A stretch of 5,206 nt of DNA, taken from contig CBFGRU010000220.1 of NCBI GenBank assembly GCA_965651255.1, positions 1-5,206 of the forward strand, in the 5' to 3' direction. The notes below the pieces were generated by a model that ran no database searches, was not told the origin of the DNA, and saw nothing but the letters and a program-made list of their open reading frames with translations. Origin of the DNA: CBFGRU01 sp965651255 (GTDB lineage Bacteria; Planctomycetota; Phycisphaerae; Phycisphaerales; SM1A02). The translations under genes were made by a program, and so were the position numbers. Shown here piece by piece: positions 1 to 5,206 of the stretch. Within the stretch, counting starts at the first letter, position 1. Every line of letters starts with the position of its first letter.

Positions 1-848
1 ATCGGCCTCGATTCTCGCAGGACCACCAGCCCGACTTTTTCGCCCGGTTCGCGCGAGGTTACGACCTCACGGATCTTTGCTTCCGTGACCGGCTTCTCTC
101 CGTCAACCTTGATGATGACATCAAACTTCTTCAAACCCGCTTTGTCTGCGGGCAGGTTTGGCGCCACGCCCGTGACGAGCACCACTTCATCCGGCTTGAC
201 ACCGAGCTGCGCGGCGGTGACATCCTCGATCTCGGCCATGGTGATACCGATCATCGCCTTGGGCATCTTCATCGAGGTGGTGAAGGTATACAGATCATCT
301 CGGTCGCCGCGCCGATCGAGCGTCAGTTGATCATCCCACTGCACACCGTACACCGCGCCTTCGCCCTCGATTGCGAGGGTCGCCGTACCGGGTGCGAGCC
401 GATCCAGCTTGAAGAGCGTCTCGCCCTCTTTACCGCGGATGATCAGATGCGTGTCGGTTTCGACGATGCGATCGGCGGGAACGAGTTGGCCGTCGATTTT
501 CGCCGAGCGCTTGTCACCGTCAAAGGAGAACTCGAGCTTCCGCTCACCATCGTTGATCACGATCGTGATGTTCTTCGCGCTCACGACGGTCTGCTTCGGC
601 GCATCCTTCTTCGCATCCTGCGGCGTCCACGCGACGGTCGCGGGAGAGAACCAGACTTGCGGCACAGATGCGGTGGCAACCGCAGTGGACCACATCGTCG
701 GGATCGATGCCGTCGTCCACTCGACGGTCTTCACCGCGCCCTCGTGTTCATTCGCGGGCGGGCACGCGAGTGAGGAGCCGGCAAGCAGCAGGGAAGTGCC
801 GAGCATCGGTGTCAGGAATCGTCTTGTCATGGTTGTCCTCGTGTTCAT
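1..848 (-). CDS. Exported PDZ-domain protein, C-terminus beyond window
   Basis: The frame is open from the start to the left edge, giving 282 codons with no stop, so the gene is partial at its 3' end. The N-terminus (MNTRTTMTRRFLTPML...) has basic residues followed by a hydrophobic stretch at about residues 15-27, ending SSLAC. This reads as a signal peptide. The Cys is a possible but imperfect lipobox, since position -3 is Ser. Residues 30-195 are not recognised; they are beta-rich and contain Trp-rich segments. Residues 196-278 match a PDZ domain: an IGITM start, then VTGVAPNLPADKAGLKKFDV (the usual 'pre-GL..gD.I' region), IIKVDG, and a final EPGEKVGLVVLR. PDZ domains of this type bind peptide C-termini, often in envelope proteases such as DegP/DegS, but no protease domain is visible here and it could lie past the edge. 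Two in-frame starts fit: ATG at 848 with GGAGG 9 bases upstream (chosen), and ATG at 830 with GAGGA 5 bases upstream. It is last in a run of minus-strand genes, 105 bases after the membrane protein gene. Confidence 0.88.
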   Translation of the reverse strand, partial: MNTRTTMTRRFLTPMLGTSLLLAGSSLACPPANEHEGAVKTVEWTTASIPTMWSTAVATASVPQVWFSPATVAWTPQDAKKDAPKQTVVSAKNITIVINDGERKLEFSFDGDKRSAKIDGQLVPADRIVETDTHLIIRGKEGETLFKLDRLAPGTATLAIEGEGAVYGVQWDDQLTLDRRGDRDDLYTFTTSMKMPKAMIGITMAEIEDVTAAQLGVKPDEVVLVTGVAPNLPADKAGLKKFDVIIKVDGEKPVTEAKIREVVTSREPGEKVGLVVLRESRP

Positions 849-953
849 GTCAGAAAACCTCCGGTCATGTCATTGTTCAGGGGAGCGTGTCAGTCAATGT
901 CTGCGAGCCGCATCGTTCCCGATGCGATCTCGTTCGATGTTCCTGTGCGTTCA
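849..953 (-). other. Intergenic gap with GGAA-loop hairpin
   Basis: This 105-base gap separates the membrane protein gene from the PDZ gene. On the minus strand it holds a perfect 7-bp inverted repeat (plus positions 909-915 and 920-926) closing on a four-base GGAA loop, a GNRA-type tetraloop. No run of T follows, so it does not look like an intrinsic terminator and is more likely an intercistronic RNA structure. The GGAGG ribosome-binding site of the PDZ gene lies at 858-862. A 25-codon frame starting just past the upstream stop has no support beyond being open, so I do not call it. Confidence 0.5.
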
Positions 954-1667
954 TCAAAGTGGCGAGCCCGCTTCGTTGTGGCGCAGGAGTCGATCTTTCG
1001 GTACGGGCACGTATCGCATCTGTCCGGTCTCATCCTGCGAAAAACTGAAGACGGAATCGACGGTCGCCCGTTCAAGCGTCTGTCGAATGTAGAAGACCTC
1101 AATCGCTCGGCCATCGCGGACCGGGCGTGATTCGACCATGAGCATGGGCAATTCCTGGACGAGCCGGCCTTCCGCGTACCCGCGAACGCGATAGGCGTCA
1201 TACACCTCATCGGGGCTGAGATTGGCCAGATCAAACTGCGGGGCTCCGGCGGTCATCGTGCCGCTCGCGGCCCCATTCGAGGTGAGGGGGCGATTCGTCC
1301 ATACCCCCAGCCAGGCAATGGCGATCATCGCGGCCACCGCCCACCCCGACCAGTGCGTGACGGCGGGCGAAATGCGATACGTCGAATCCGCGCTTCCCCC
1401 GCTGAATCGCAGTTCGGATTCATCGGTCGCCTCGCTGACCGAGGGCGCGGTGAACGCTGCTTCGGGAATCTCGAACGTATCGAGATTGCCCAGCGCTGCA
1501 TCAAGCGACTGACGCATGCCCAGCTCGGCATGCAGCGTGCGGGCGGTTCTCTCCCACAGGGTTGCATCGCTCGTTGCGGCCCGTTCGACTTCACGCCACG
1601 CGCGGTCATCACGGTCTTCACCGCTGCTGATGCGGCTGAGCAGAATGTCTTCACGCACTTCATTCAT
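954..1667 (-). CDS. Single-pass membrane protein, probable anti-sigma factor
   Basis: A 237-residue protein starting MNEVREDILL. The start at 1667 is chosen because GAGGAG lies 7 bases upstream and because its ATG overlaps the end of the sigma-factor gene by 8 bases (ATGAATGA), suggesting translational coupling. Residues 1-105 are hydrophilic, with helix-forming segments (DRAWREVERAATSDATLWER and following). Residues 107-123 (SGWAVAAMIAIAWLGVW) form the only clear membrane span. Residues 124-237 should lie outside the cytoplasm and contain an unrecognised domain (LSPDEVYDAYRVRGYAEG, then IEVFYIRQTLERATVDSVFS). The role is inferred from layout: a gene directly coupled to an ECF-type sigma factor and encoding a one-span protein is usually its anti-sigma factor. 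There is no cysteine anywhere, so the zinc-binding HxxxCxxC motif of the common ZAS family is absent. A different fold or a different role is therefore possible. Confidence 0.8.
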   Translation of the reverse strand: MNEVREDILLSRISSGEDRDDRAWREVERAATSDATLWERTARTLHAELGMRQSLDAALGNLDTFEIPEAAFTAPSVSEATDESELRFSGGSADSTYRISPAVTHWSGWAVAAMIAIAWLGVWTNRPLTSNGAASGTMTAGAPQFDLANLSPDEVYDAYRVRGYAEGRLVQELPMLMVESRPVRDGRAIEVFYIRQTLERATVDSVFSFSQDETGQMRYVPVPKDRLLRHNEAGSPL

Positions 1668-2370
1668 AAGGAGTCTCCTCACCGACAAGGACATCAAGGT
1701 CGGATGAGCGTTGTCCGCCGCTGGATCCCGAACCCGCGGCGACTTCTGCGGCTTCTTCTCGAACGAGTTCATCACGAATCTGGCGTCGCGCCCGGATCAG
1801 GCGCGTTTCAATCGTCGTCAGCGGAAGGTTGAGCGCATCGGCAATCTGTCGCTGCGACAGGCCGCGGAGACTCAGGAGCAGCGGCTCCCGGTAATGCGGG
1901 GGCAGGGTGCGCGCGATCTCCAAGGCGCGTTCACCCCGCGTCGGAACGTTGTTGTCGTTCCGGAACGGCTCCGGTGCAGTGGCCAGTTGCTCCAGGTGAG
2001 CGGTCTCGAACCCGTGGCTCACAATCTGCCGGACGCGCTGCTTGCGACCAGCCGAGCGCGCCGTGTTGACCGCAACCGTGCGCAACCACGGGCGGATCGC
2101 CCCCGGGTCGGTCAGCGTGTGATAGTGGGCAACCAGTCGCATGGCGGTTTCCTGCAGAAGGTCATCGAGATCCGCACCGCGAGGCATGTGCGCATAGATC
2201 ACGGCAGCGAGCCATCGCCGATGCTCGCGCCAGATGCCGCAGATCGCCTCGCGGTCCGGCGCGCTGGGCACTTCAGCCATCGAACGGTCAACCGACCGAT
2301 CGGGCCCAACCATCACCGTCTCCCGCGGTGCGGGTTCGACGGTCGTGCTCGTCAAGCGCCTGCTCTCCAT
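1660..2370 (-). CDS. Sigma-70 family RNA polymerase sigma factor, ECF-like
   Basis: A 236-residue protein with only regions 2 and 4, as in extracytoplasmic-function (ECF) sigma factors, which direct RNA polymerase to a small set of promoters. Region 2 spans about residues 40-111: IWREHRRWLAAVIY, then DLDDLLQETAMRLV (the classic DxxDLxQET polymerase-binding helix), then RPWLRTVAVNTARSAGRKQR. Region 4 spans about 149-202: LPPHYREPLLLSLRGLSQRQ and IADALNLPLTTIETRLIRAR, the helix-turn-helix that reads the -35 element. A Ser/Gly/acidic tail of about 34 residues follows and is longer than usual. The start is uncertain. I chose ATG 2370 because nearly all third codon positions from there to 2314 are G or C, but ATG 2313 has a better ribosome-binding site (GGGAG, 6 bases upstream), and the frame stays open up to a TTG at 2481. 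Its stop overlaps the start of the membrane protein gene. Confidence 0.93.
   Translation of the reverse strand: MESRRLTSTTVEPAPRETVMVGPDRSVDRSMAEVPSAPDREAICGIWREHRRWLAAVIYAHMPRGADLDDLLQETAMRLVAHYHTLTDPGAIRPWLRTVAVNTARSAGRKQRVRQIVSHGFETAHLEQLATAPEPFRNDNNVPTRGERALEIARTLPPHYREPLLLSLRGLSQRQIADALNLPLTTIETRLIRARRQIRDELVREEAAEVAAGSGSSGGQRSSDLDVLVGEETPYE
1675..1680 (-). promoter_or_regulatory. Ribosome-binding site deciding the 1667 start
   Basis: GAGGAG sits 7 bases before the ATG at 1667, inside the last codons of the sigma-factor gene. It favours 1667 over the upstream in-frame ATG codons at 1775 and 1772, which would create a long overlap. Confidence 0.7.
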
Positions 2371-2489
2371 CTGTTCATTGTCACGCCTCGGCCGGGGTAC
2401 AGCCGGCAGAAAACTCGCAATGTTCATGCGAATCGTCGGCCCGAGACGTGATGACTGGGGGCCCTGCAACCCCCTCAACAAATGCCTTC
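2371..2489 (-). other. Intergenic gap or sigma-gene leader with weak GC hairpin
   Basis: This stretch lies between the collagen/laminin gene and the sigma-factor gene. Positions 2457-2461 and 2470-2474 form a five-base G:C inverted repeat with an 8-base loop, 16 bases beyond the stop codon of the upstream gene. No T-run follows, so it is at best a weak terminator and some read-through into the sigma gene is plausible. I found no convincing -35/-10 pair. Part of this stretch could be coding if the sigma factor starts further upstream. Confidence 0.3.
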
Positions 2490-3407
2490 TTACTCAGCCG
2501 GCCAAAGGGCGACCGAATCAAGGGCACTGTCACCGAAGCCGCCGCGGATGCGAATCTCCGTAATGGATGACAGCACACGCCGGATTTCCTCCGCGCTGGC
2601 AGATGTCTGGGCGGGGAGGACCTTCCAGTTTTCATCAGGATTGAGCATCAGCCGATAACTGCGCCAGCCACGGGTGTGCTCGATGAGCGGTTCACAGCCG
2701 ATCTGGATGCCGCCACCCGAGATCGTGACCAGCGAAGTACCATCGGGCGGATTGTTGGAGCTGATGCTGAGCGCAAACTCGAATCGACCATTGAATGCCC
2801 GGCTCTGATCGCCGAGAAACGCCGCCGGTGCGATCCAGTAGTCGGGACGTGAAATCATGCGGACAACAATGTGTCCGCCGGGGCGACCGCCCGTTGCGGT
2901 CCAGCGCGGAATCGGCTCGTTCCGAGCGGTGACCGACCAGCCCTCGTGGTCACGGTCAAAGGTTGACTGCACCAGCGGCATCGGGGCCGGTGGTGGGGTC
3001 GAAGTGGTGGACCCATCATCATCATTCCCGCCGGATTCGCGACCCTGGGCGGTGGCATCATGGCCGCGTTCATCTGATGGCTGATGCTCCGGCGATTCTC
3101 CATCACCACCCGCCGGTCGACGCGGGCTTTCATCGTCCAACCCATTTGAAACAACAGTCCCCGGCCGTCCGGGTGGGCCGGGGGGGCCCTGCGGTCCGGG
3201 AGGACCTTGCGGCCCCACCATGACGATCGGATCACCGGGAAGCGGATGCGCAAGACGCTCGAGGACCGATTCGACCACGAGATCCTTGAGATGAAACTTC
3301 CAGAGGTATCCACCCACCGCGCCAAGGATGGTGGTAATGGCGACGGCGGAACCCGCAAACGCTCCGATCCGCTGAAAACGACTCTTCCCATCACTGCTCG
3401 AGGTCAT
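2490..3407 (-). CDS. Membrane-anchored collagen-like protein with laminin-B-like domain
   Basis: A 305-residue protein starting MTSSSDGKSR. The start at 3407 has GGGAG 7 bases upstream; an upstream GTG at 3470 has no ribosome-binding site. In order: a short basic N-terminus; one membrane span at about 14-35 (IGAFAGSAVAITTILGAVGG), with the positive residues before it suggesting an outside C-terminus; six perfect Gly-X-Y triplets at 65-82 (GPQGPPGPQGPPGPPGRP); a hydrophilic, disordered linker at about 84-145 rich in Asp, Gly, Pro and Ser; and a globular domain at about 147-303. The last carries what I recall as the laminin IV type B pattern: YWIAPAAFLGDQSRAFNG, FALSIS, a later ENW followed by SAEEIRRVLSSITEIRIRGG, and a final LDSVAL. 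In animal laminins and perlecan this is an extracellular beta-sandwich; in bacteria its ligand is unknown. A surface adhesion or matrix role is an inference. It lies upstream of the sigma gene on the same strand, 119 bases away. Confidence 0.87.
   Translation of the reverse strand: MTSSSDGKSRFQRIGAFAGSAVAITTILGAVGGYLWKFHLKDLVVESVLERLAHPLPGDPIVMVGPQGPPGPQGPPGPPGRPGTVVSNGLDDESPRRPAGGDGESPEHQPSDERGHDATAQGRESGGNDDDGSTTSTPPPAPMPLVQSTFDRDHEGWSVTARNEPIPRWTATGGRPGGHIVVRMISRPDYWIAPAAFLGDQSRAFNGRFEFALSISSNNPPDGTSLVTISGGGIQIGCEPLIEHTRGWRSYRLMLNPDENWKVLPAQTSASAEEIRRVLSSITEIRIRGGFGDSALDSVALWPAE
3162..3215 (-). repeat. Collagen-like Gly-X-Y coding repeat
   Basis: Six consecutive Gly-X-Y triplets, residues 65-82 of the collagen/laminin protein, with Pro at most X and Y positions. 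The codons vary (GGG, GGA and GGC for Gly), so this is a protein-level repeat and not a recent exact DNA duplication. It is short for a free triple helix, so a stalk or trimerisation role is only a suggestion. Confidence 0.85.
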
Positions 3408-3414
3408 ATTGCCG

Positions 3415-3452
3415 CTCCCGATGTATGCGCCGGTGGTTGATGATACATCGAA
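3415..3452 (-). promoter_or_regulatory. Inverted repeat abutting the ribosome-binding site
   Basis: On the minus strand the leader of the collagen/laminin gene carries a perfect 8-bp inverted repeat (arms at plus 3443-3450 and 3419-3426) around a 16-base loop. The last base of the 3' arm is the first G of the GGGAG ribosome-binding site (3415-3419), and two further G-U pairs would extend the stem into it. Folding in the mRNA could limit ribosome access. As DNA it could also be an operator in the divergent promoter region. Only the repeat itself is seen directly. Confidence 0.4.
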
Positions 3453-3528
3453 CGGTCCGGCGTGTGACACTCGAACGTGGTGTTCGCAGGCGATTCACCT
3501 TGATCCGATCAGGCACCGTCTTCCGCCG

Positions 3529-3534
3529 TACGAT
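3529..3534 (+). promoter_or_regulatory. Possible -10 element of the flavoprotein gene
   Basis: TACGAT ends 8 bases before the ATG at 3543. A TTGATC at 3500-3505 resembles a -35 box, but the 23-base spacing is too wide for a standard promoter. If the -10 is real, transcription would start at or almost at the start codon, giving a leaderless mRNA. This would fit the lack of any ribosome-binding site there. The same heptamer, GTACGAT, occurs at 4743-4749 ahead of the other plus-strand gene. Confidence 0.22.
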
Positions 3535-3542
3535 ACACCGCC

Positions 3543-4616
3543 ATGTTGACCTCCCAGCACCGCCGGGCCCCGAACCTCGATGCCCCGTTCGATATCGCGA
3601 TCATCGGCGCGGGGCCGATCGGCATCGAAGTTGCCATCGCCTGCCGGAAGGCCGGCCTGCGCGTCCTCCAGATCGATGCCGGCCAGGTCGGCGAGCAGAT
3701 CTCCCGCTTCCCGCCGGGCCTCCGGTTCTTCTCCTCCCCTGAACGGATCGCGATCGCCGGCGTGCCGATTCAAACGCTCGATCAATCCAAGTGCACGCGC
3801 GAAGAGTACCTCGCGTACCTGCGTTCGGTCGTGCTGCAGTTCGACCTCGACATCCGCACATTCGAGCGCGTCGACCGCATCAGTCACACCACGGAGGGAT
3901 TCCGCCTCCGCACCCAATCGCAGGCGGGACAACACACCTACGAAACGCGCCGCCTCGTCCTCGCGACCGGCGGCACCACCCGGCCGCGCGCGCTCAACAT
4001 CCCCGGCGAAGATCTGCCGCATGTTTCGCATCACCTCGAAGAAGGACACCGCTACTTCCAGCGACGGGTCGTGATCATCGGCGGAAAGAACTCGGCCGTG
4101 GAAGCGGCGCTGCGGTGTTATCGGGTGGATGCGCGCGTCACGATGTCGTACCGGCGCGAGGAGTTTCCTTCGAGCGTCAAGTACTGGCTGCTGCCCGAGA
4201 TCAAACACCTCATCAAAACCGGCGCGATCGACGGCCGCTTCCGCACCCAGCCGGTCGAGATCACGCCCACGCACATCACGCTGCGCGATCTTGATTCGGG
4301 TGAGGAGATGTTCATCCCCGCCGATGACGTCTTGCTGATGATCGGCTACGAAGCGGATATGTCGCTCTTCCGCCTCGCGGGCGTGCATCTTTCCGATGAT
4401 GCCGAGCAGCAGCCGGAGTATGACGCCGAGACGATGGAGACGAACGTGAAGAACGTGTTCATCGCCGGCACCGCCGCGGCCGGCACGCAACGGCGCTTCG
4501 CGGTGTACCTCGAGAACTGTCACATCCACGCCGAGCGCATCGTCGCCGCGATCGAAGGCCGCCCGGCCGAGGAACCCGAGCCATCGCAACTGGTGACTGA
4601 GTTGCCGGAGAGCTGA
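3543..4616 (+). CDS. YpdA-like FAD/NAD(P)-dependent oxidoreductase
   Basis: A 357-residue flavoprotein of the thioredoxin-reductase-like superfamily, closest by eye to YpdA, the NADPH-dependent bacillithiol disulfide reductase of Firmicutes. The first Rossmann motif, binding FAD, is at residues 20-30 (IIGAGPIGIEV). The FFSSPERIAIAGVPI segment at 62-76 matches the FFSSSEKLxIGDVPF stretch of YpdA. ATGGTTRPR (141-149) is the mid-protein FAD motif. VVIIGGKNSAVEAAL (176-190) is the NAD(P)-binding motif with the family's GGKNSA signature. MIGYEAD (266-272) and NVFIAGTAAAGTQ (304-316) close the FAD site, and the C-terminal YLENCHIHAERI is also family-like. There is no CxxC pair, as expected for YpdA. 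However, the cysteine in GGGPCG of S. aureus YpdA (Cys14) is Ile26 here, so substrate and mechanism are open. No ribosome-binding site is visible before the ATG. Downstream reading leaves 208 non-coding bases before the next gene, so it is probably monocistronic. Likely cytoplasmic, with a role in thiol redox balance. Confidence 0.93.
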   Translation: MLTSQHRRAPNLDAPFDIAIIGAGPIGIEVAIACRKAGLRVLQIDAGQVGEQISRFPPGLRFFSSPERIAIAGVPIQTLDQSKCTREEYLAYLRSVVLQFDLDIRTFERVDRISHTTEGFRLRTQSQAGQHTYETRRLVLATGGTTRPRALNIPGEDLPHVSHHLEEGHRYFQRRVVIIGGKNSAVEAALRCYRVDARVTMSYRREEFPSSVKYWLLPEIKHLIKTGAIDGRFRTQPVEITPTHITLRDLDSGEEMFIPADDVLLMIGYEADMSLFRLAGVHLSDDAEQQPEYDAETMETNVKNVFIAGTAAAGTQRRFAVYLENCHIHAERIVAAIEGRPAEEPEPSQLVTELPES

Positions 4617-4824
4617 GGTGAGTGAATGGAAGTTTCTGTCTGCAAAGAGGTTACACTGATTGGCGGTGGTTGTTCCGGTGAGACGGAGCAGGTCTCAATA
4701 CGTTCGGCCCAACTTGCCGCTTCTCGTTTGTCGCTTGTTGATGTACGATTGGGGCAAGTGGAGGAAAGGCCGGCGCTCGCGTGGGCGCGCGGTTGCAGGA
4801 AGCAGGGACATAAGGGAGGAAGTC
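4617..4824 (+). other. Intergenic region with small hairpin and possible promoter
   Basis: This is 208 bases without a gene. A perfect 6-bp inverted repeat lies at 4679-4684 and 4692-4697 with a 7-base loop; no T-run follows, so it is not a clear terminator for the flavoprotein gene. TACGAT at 4744-4749 with TTCTCG at 4721-4726 (17-base spacing) is a weak candidate promoter for the secreted-protein gene, leaving a leader of about 70 bases. An open frame from 4626 runs on into the next gene out of frame and I consider it a shadow. Confidence 0.3.
4814..4820 (+). promoter_or_regulatory. Ribosome-binding site of the secreted-protein gene
   Basis: GGGAGGA ends 4 bases before the ATG at 4825. It is the strongest such site in the window and fixes the start of the following gene. 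Confidence 0.75.
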
Positions 4825-5206
4825 ATGAAGCAGTCTGTGTTGAGTGGGTTCGCGGTAGTGTGCGCGCTGACGGCCGGCGCCGCGTATGTCGGTGGCGATG
4901 TCTTTCTGGACTTCGAGCTGCCGGAAACCGATACCACGCTCGTGGCGGAGCAGGGGTACGGCGGGTTCACCTGGTCTCAGCAGGGCGCGGGGCTGGATCT
5001 CGCGCTGATGAACATCAACTGGTACCAGACGACGTACGGCGCTTCGCTCAACGCGCTCTCAGGCGATCAGGTGGGCTGGAATGACAGCGGGCTGGACAAT
5101 GTTTCCGCTGACTTCGGCAAGGACATGATTGTTGACAGCGGCAACTGGTCGCCGTGGCTCGGCTTCGGCCCATCATCGCTGACGATTGAGCTGTACAACG
5201 ATGGCA
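4825..5206 (+). CDS. Secreted protein of unknown function, partial
   Basis: The frame is open for 127 codons up to the right edge, so the C-terminus is missing. It begins MKQSVLSGFAVVCALTAGAA, a typical signal peptide: one Lys, a hydrophobic core at about residues 8-17, and small residues suiting signal peptidase I cleavage near Ala19 or Ala20. The mature part starts YVGGDVFLDFELPETDTT and is rich in Gly, Asp, Trp and aromatic residues, with few basic ones (GYGGFTWSQQG, INWYQTTYG, GNWSPWLGFG, LTIELYNDG). An early DFE segment followed by a GF-W pattern is common in exported beta-sandwich proteins, including many that end in a PEP-CTERM sorting signal. The end that would show such a signal is outside the window, so this stays a guess. 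A good ribosome-binding site supports the start. I do not recognise a specific family. Confidence 0.85.
   Translation, partial: MKQSVLSGFAVVCALTAGAAYVGGDVFLDFELPETDTTLVAEQGYGGFTWSQQGAGLDLALMNINWYQTTYGASLNALSGDQVGWNDSGLDNVSADFGKDMIVDSGNWSPWLGFGPSSLTIELYNDG

Noticed and set aside
409..1092. 227-codon plus-strand frame over the PDZ gene
   Set aside because: The minus strand encodes a signal peptide and a PDZ domain in an unbroken frame; the plus frame spans the intergenic gap and two gene ends without motifs.
1711..2451. 246-codon plus-strand frame opposite the sigma-factor gene
   Set aside because: Sigma regions 2 and 4 are clear on the minus strand, and this frame is their complement, Arg-rich and featureless.
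2457..2474. GC hairpin after the collagen/laminin gene as an intrinsic terminator
   Set aside because: Only five paired bases and no following T-run, so I list it as a weak hairpin and not as a terminator.
3162..3215. Gly-X-Y coding tract as a DNA tandem repeat or CRISPR-like array
   Set aside because: The periodicity is at the protein level with varied codons; there are no identical DNA units or spacers.
3495..4589. 364-codon open frame on the minus strand opposite the flavoprotein gene
   Set aside because: It is an antisense shadow of a GC-rich gene. The plus-strand frame carries all the FAD and NAD(P) motifs, while the antisense product is rich in Arg, Asp and Gly with no recognisable motif.
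4626..5084. 152-codon plus-strand frame with a GAGGTG-like sequence before its ATG
   Set aside because: Its second half lies out of frame over the signal-peptide gene at 4825, which has a much better ribosome-binding site and a sensible protein. The product is Arg/Gly-rich with no motif.

Overview
The window looks like chromosomal DNA from a GC-rich, diderm-type bacterium. My best guess is Planctomycetota, possibly class Phycisphaerae. The guess rests on the mix of genes: an ECF-like sigma factor with a membrane partner lacking cysteines, a collagen-like plus laminin-B surface protein, a YpdA-type flavoprotein, and a short-leader secreted protein of the kind common there. It was made by reading the sequence, without a database search. 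I saw no RNA gene, CRISPR array, insertion sequence or phage gene.

Layout. Four genes lie on the minus strand. Read in their own direction they are: a membrane-anchored protein with a short Gly-X-Y (collagen-like) tract and a C-terminal laminin-B-like domain (3407 to 2490); a sigma-70 family sigma factor of ECF layout (2370 to 1660); a single-pass membrane protein whose start overlaps the sigma-factor stop by 8 bases and which is probably its anti-sigma factor (1667 to 954); and an exported PDZ-domain protein that runs off the left edge (848 to beyond 1). Two genes lie on the plus strand: a complete YpdA/thioredoxin-reductase-like FAD/NAD(P) oxidoreductase (3543 to 4616), divergent from the collagen/laminin gene, and the N-terminal part of a secreted protein that runs off the right edge (4825 to beyond 5206).

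How they may work together. The sigma factor, membrane protein and exported PDZ protein are the logical parts of an envelope-signalling module: transcription factor, transmembrane inhibitor with an outer domain, and an outer PDZ protein. The overlapping genes support coupled synthesis of the first two. The involvement of the PDZ protein and of the upstream collagen/laminin protein is inferred from gene order only. The flavoprotein has its own divergent promoter region. It lacks the cysteine that Staphylococcus aureus YpdA uses, so the bacillithiol reductase label should not be carried over without care.

Non-coding stretches are short. The 849-953 gap holds a GGAA-loop hairpin, 2371-2489 a weak GC hairpin, 3408-3542 an inverted repeat abutting a ribosome-binding site, and 4617-4824 a small hairpin and a possible promoter.
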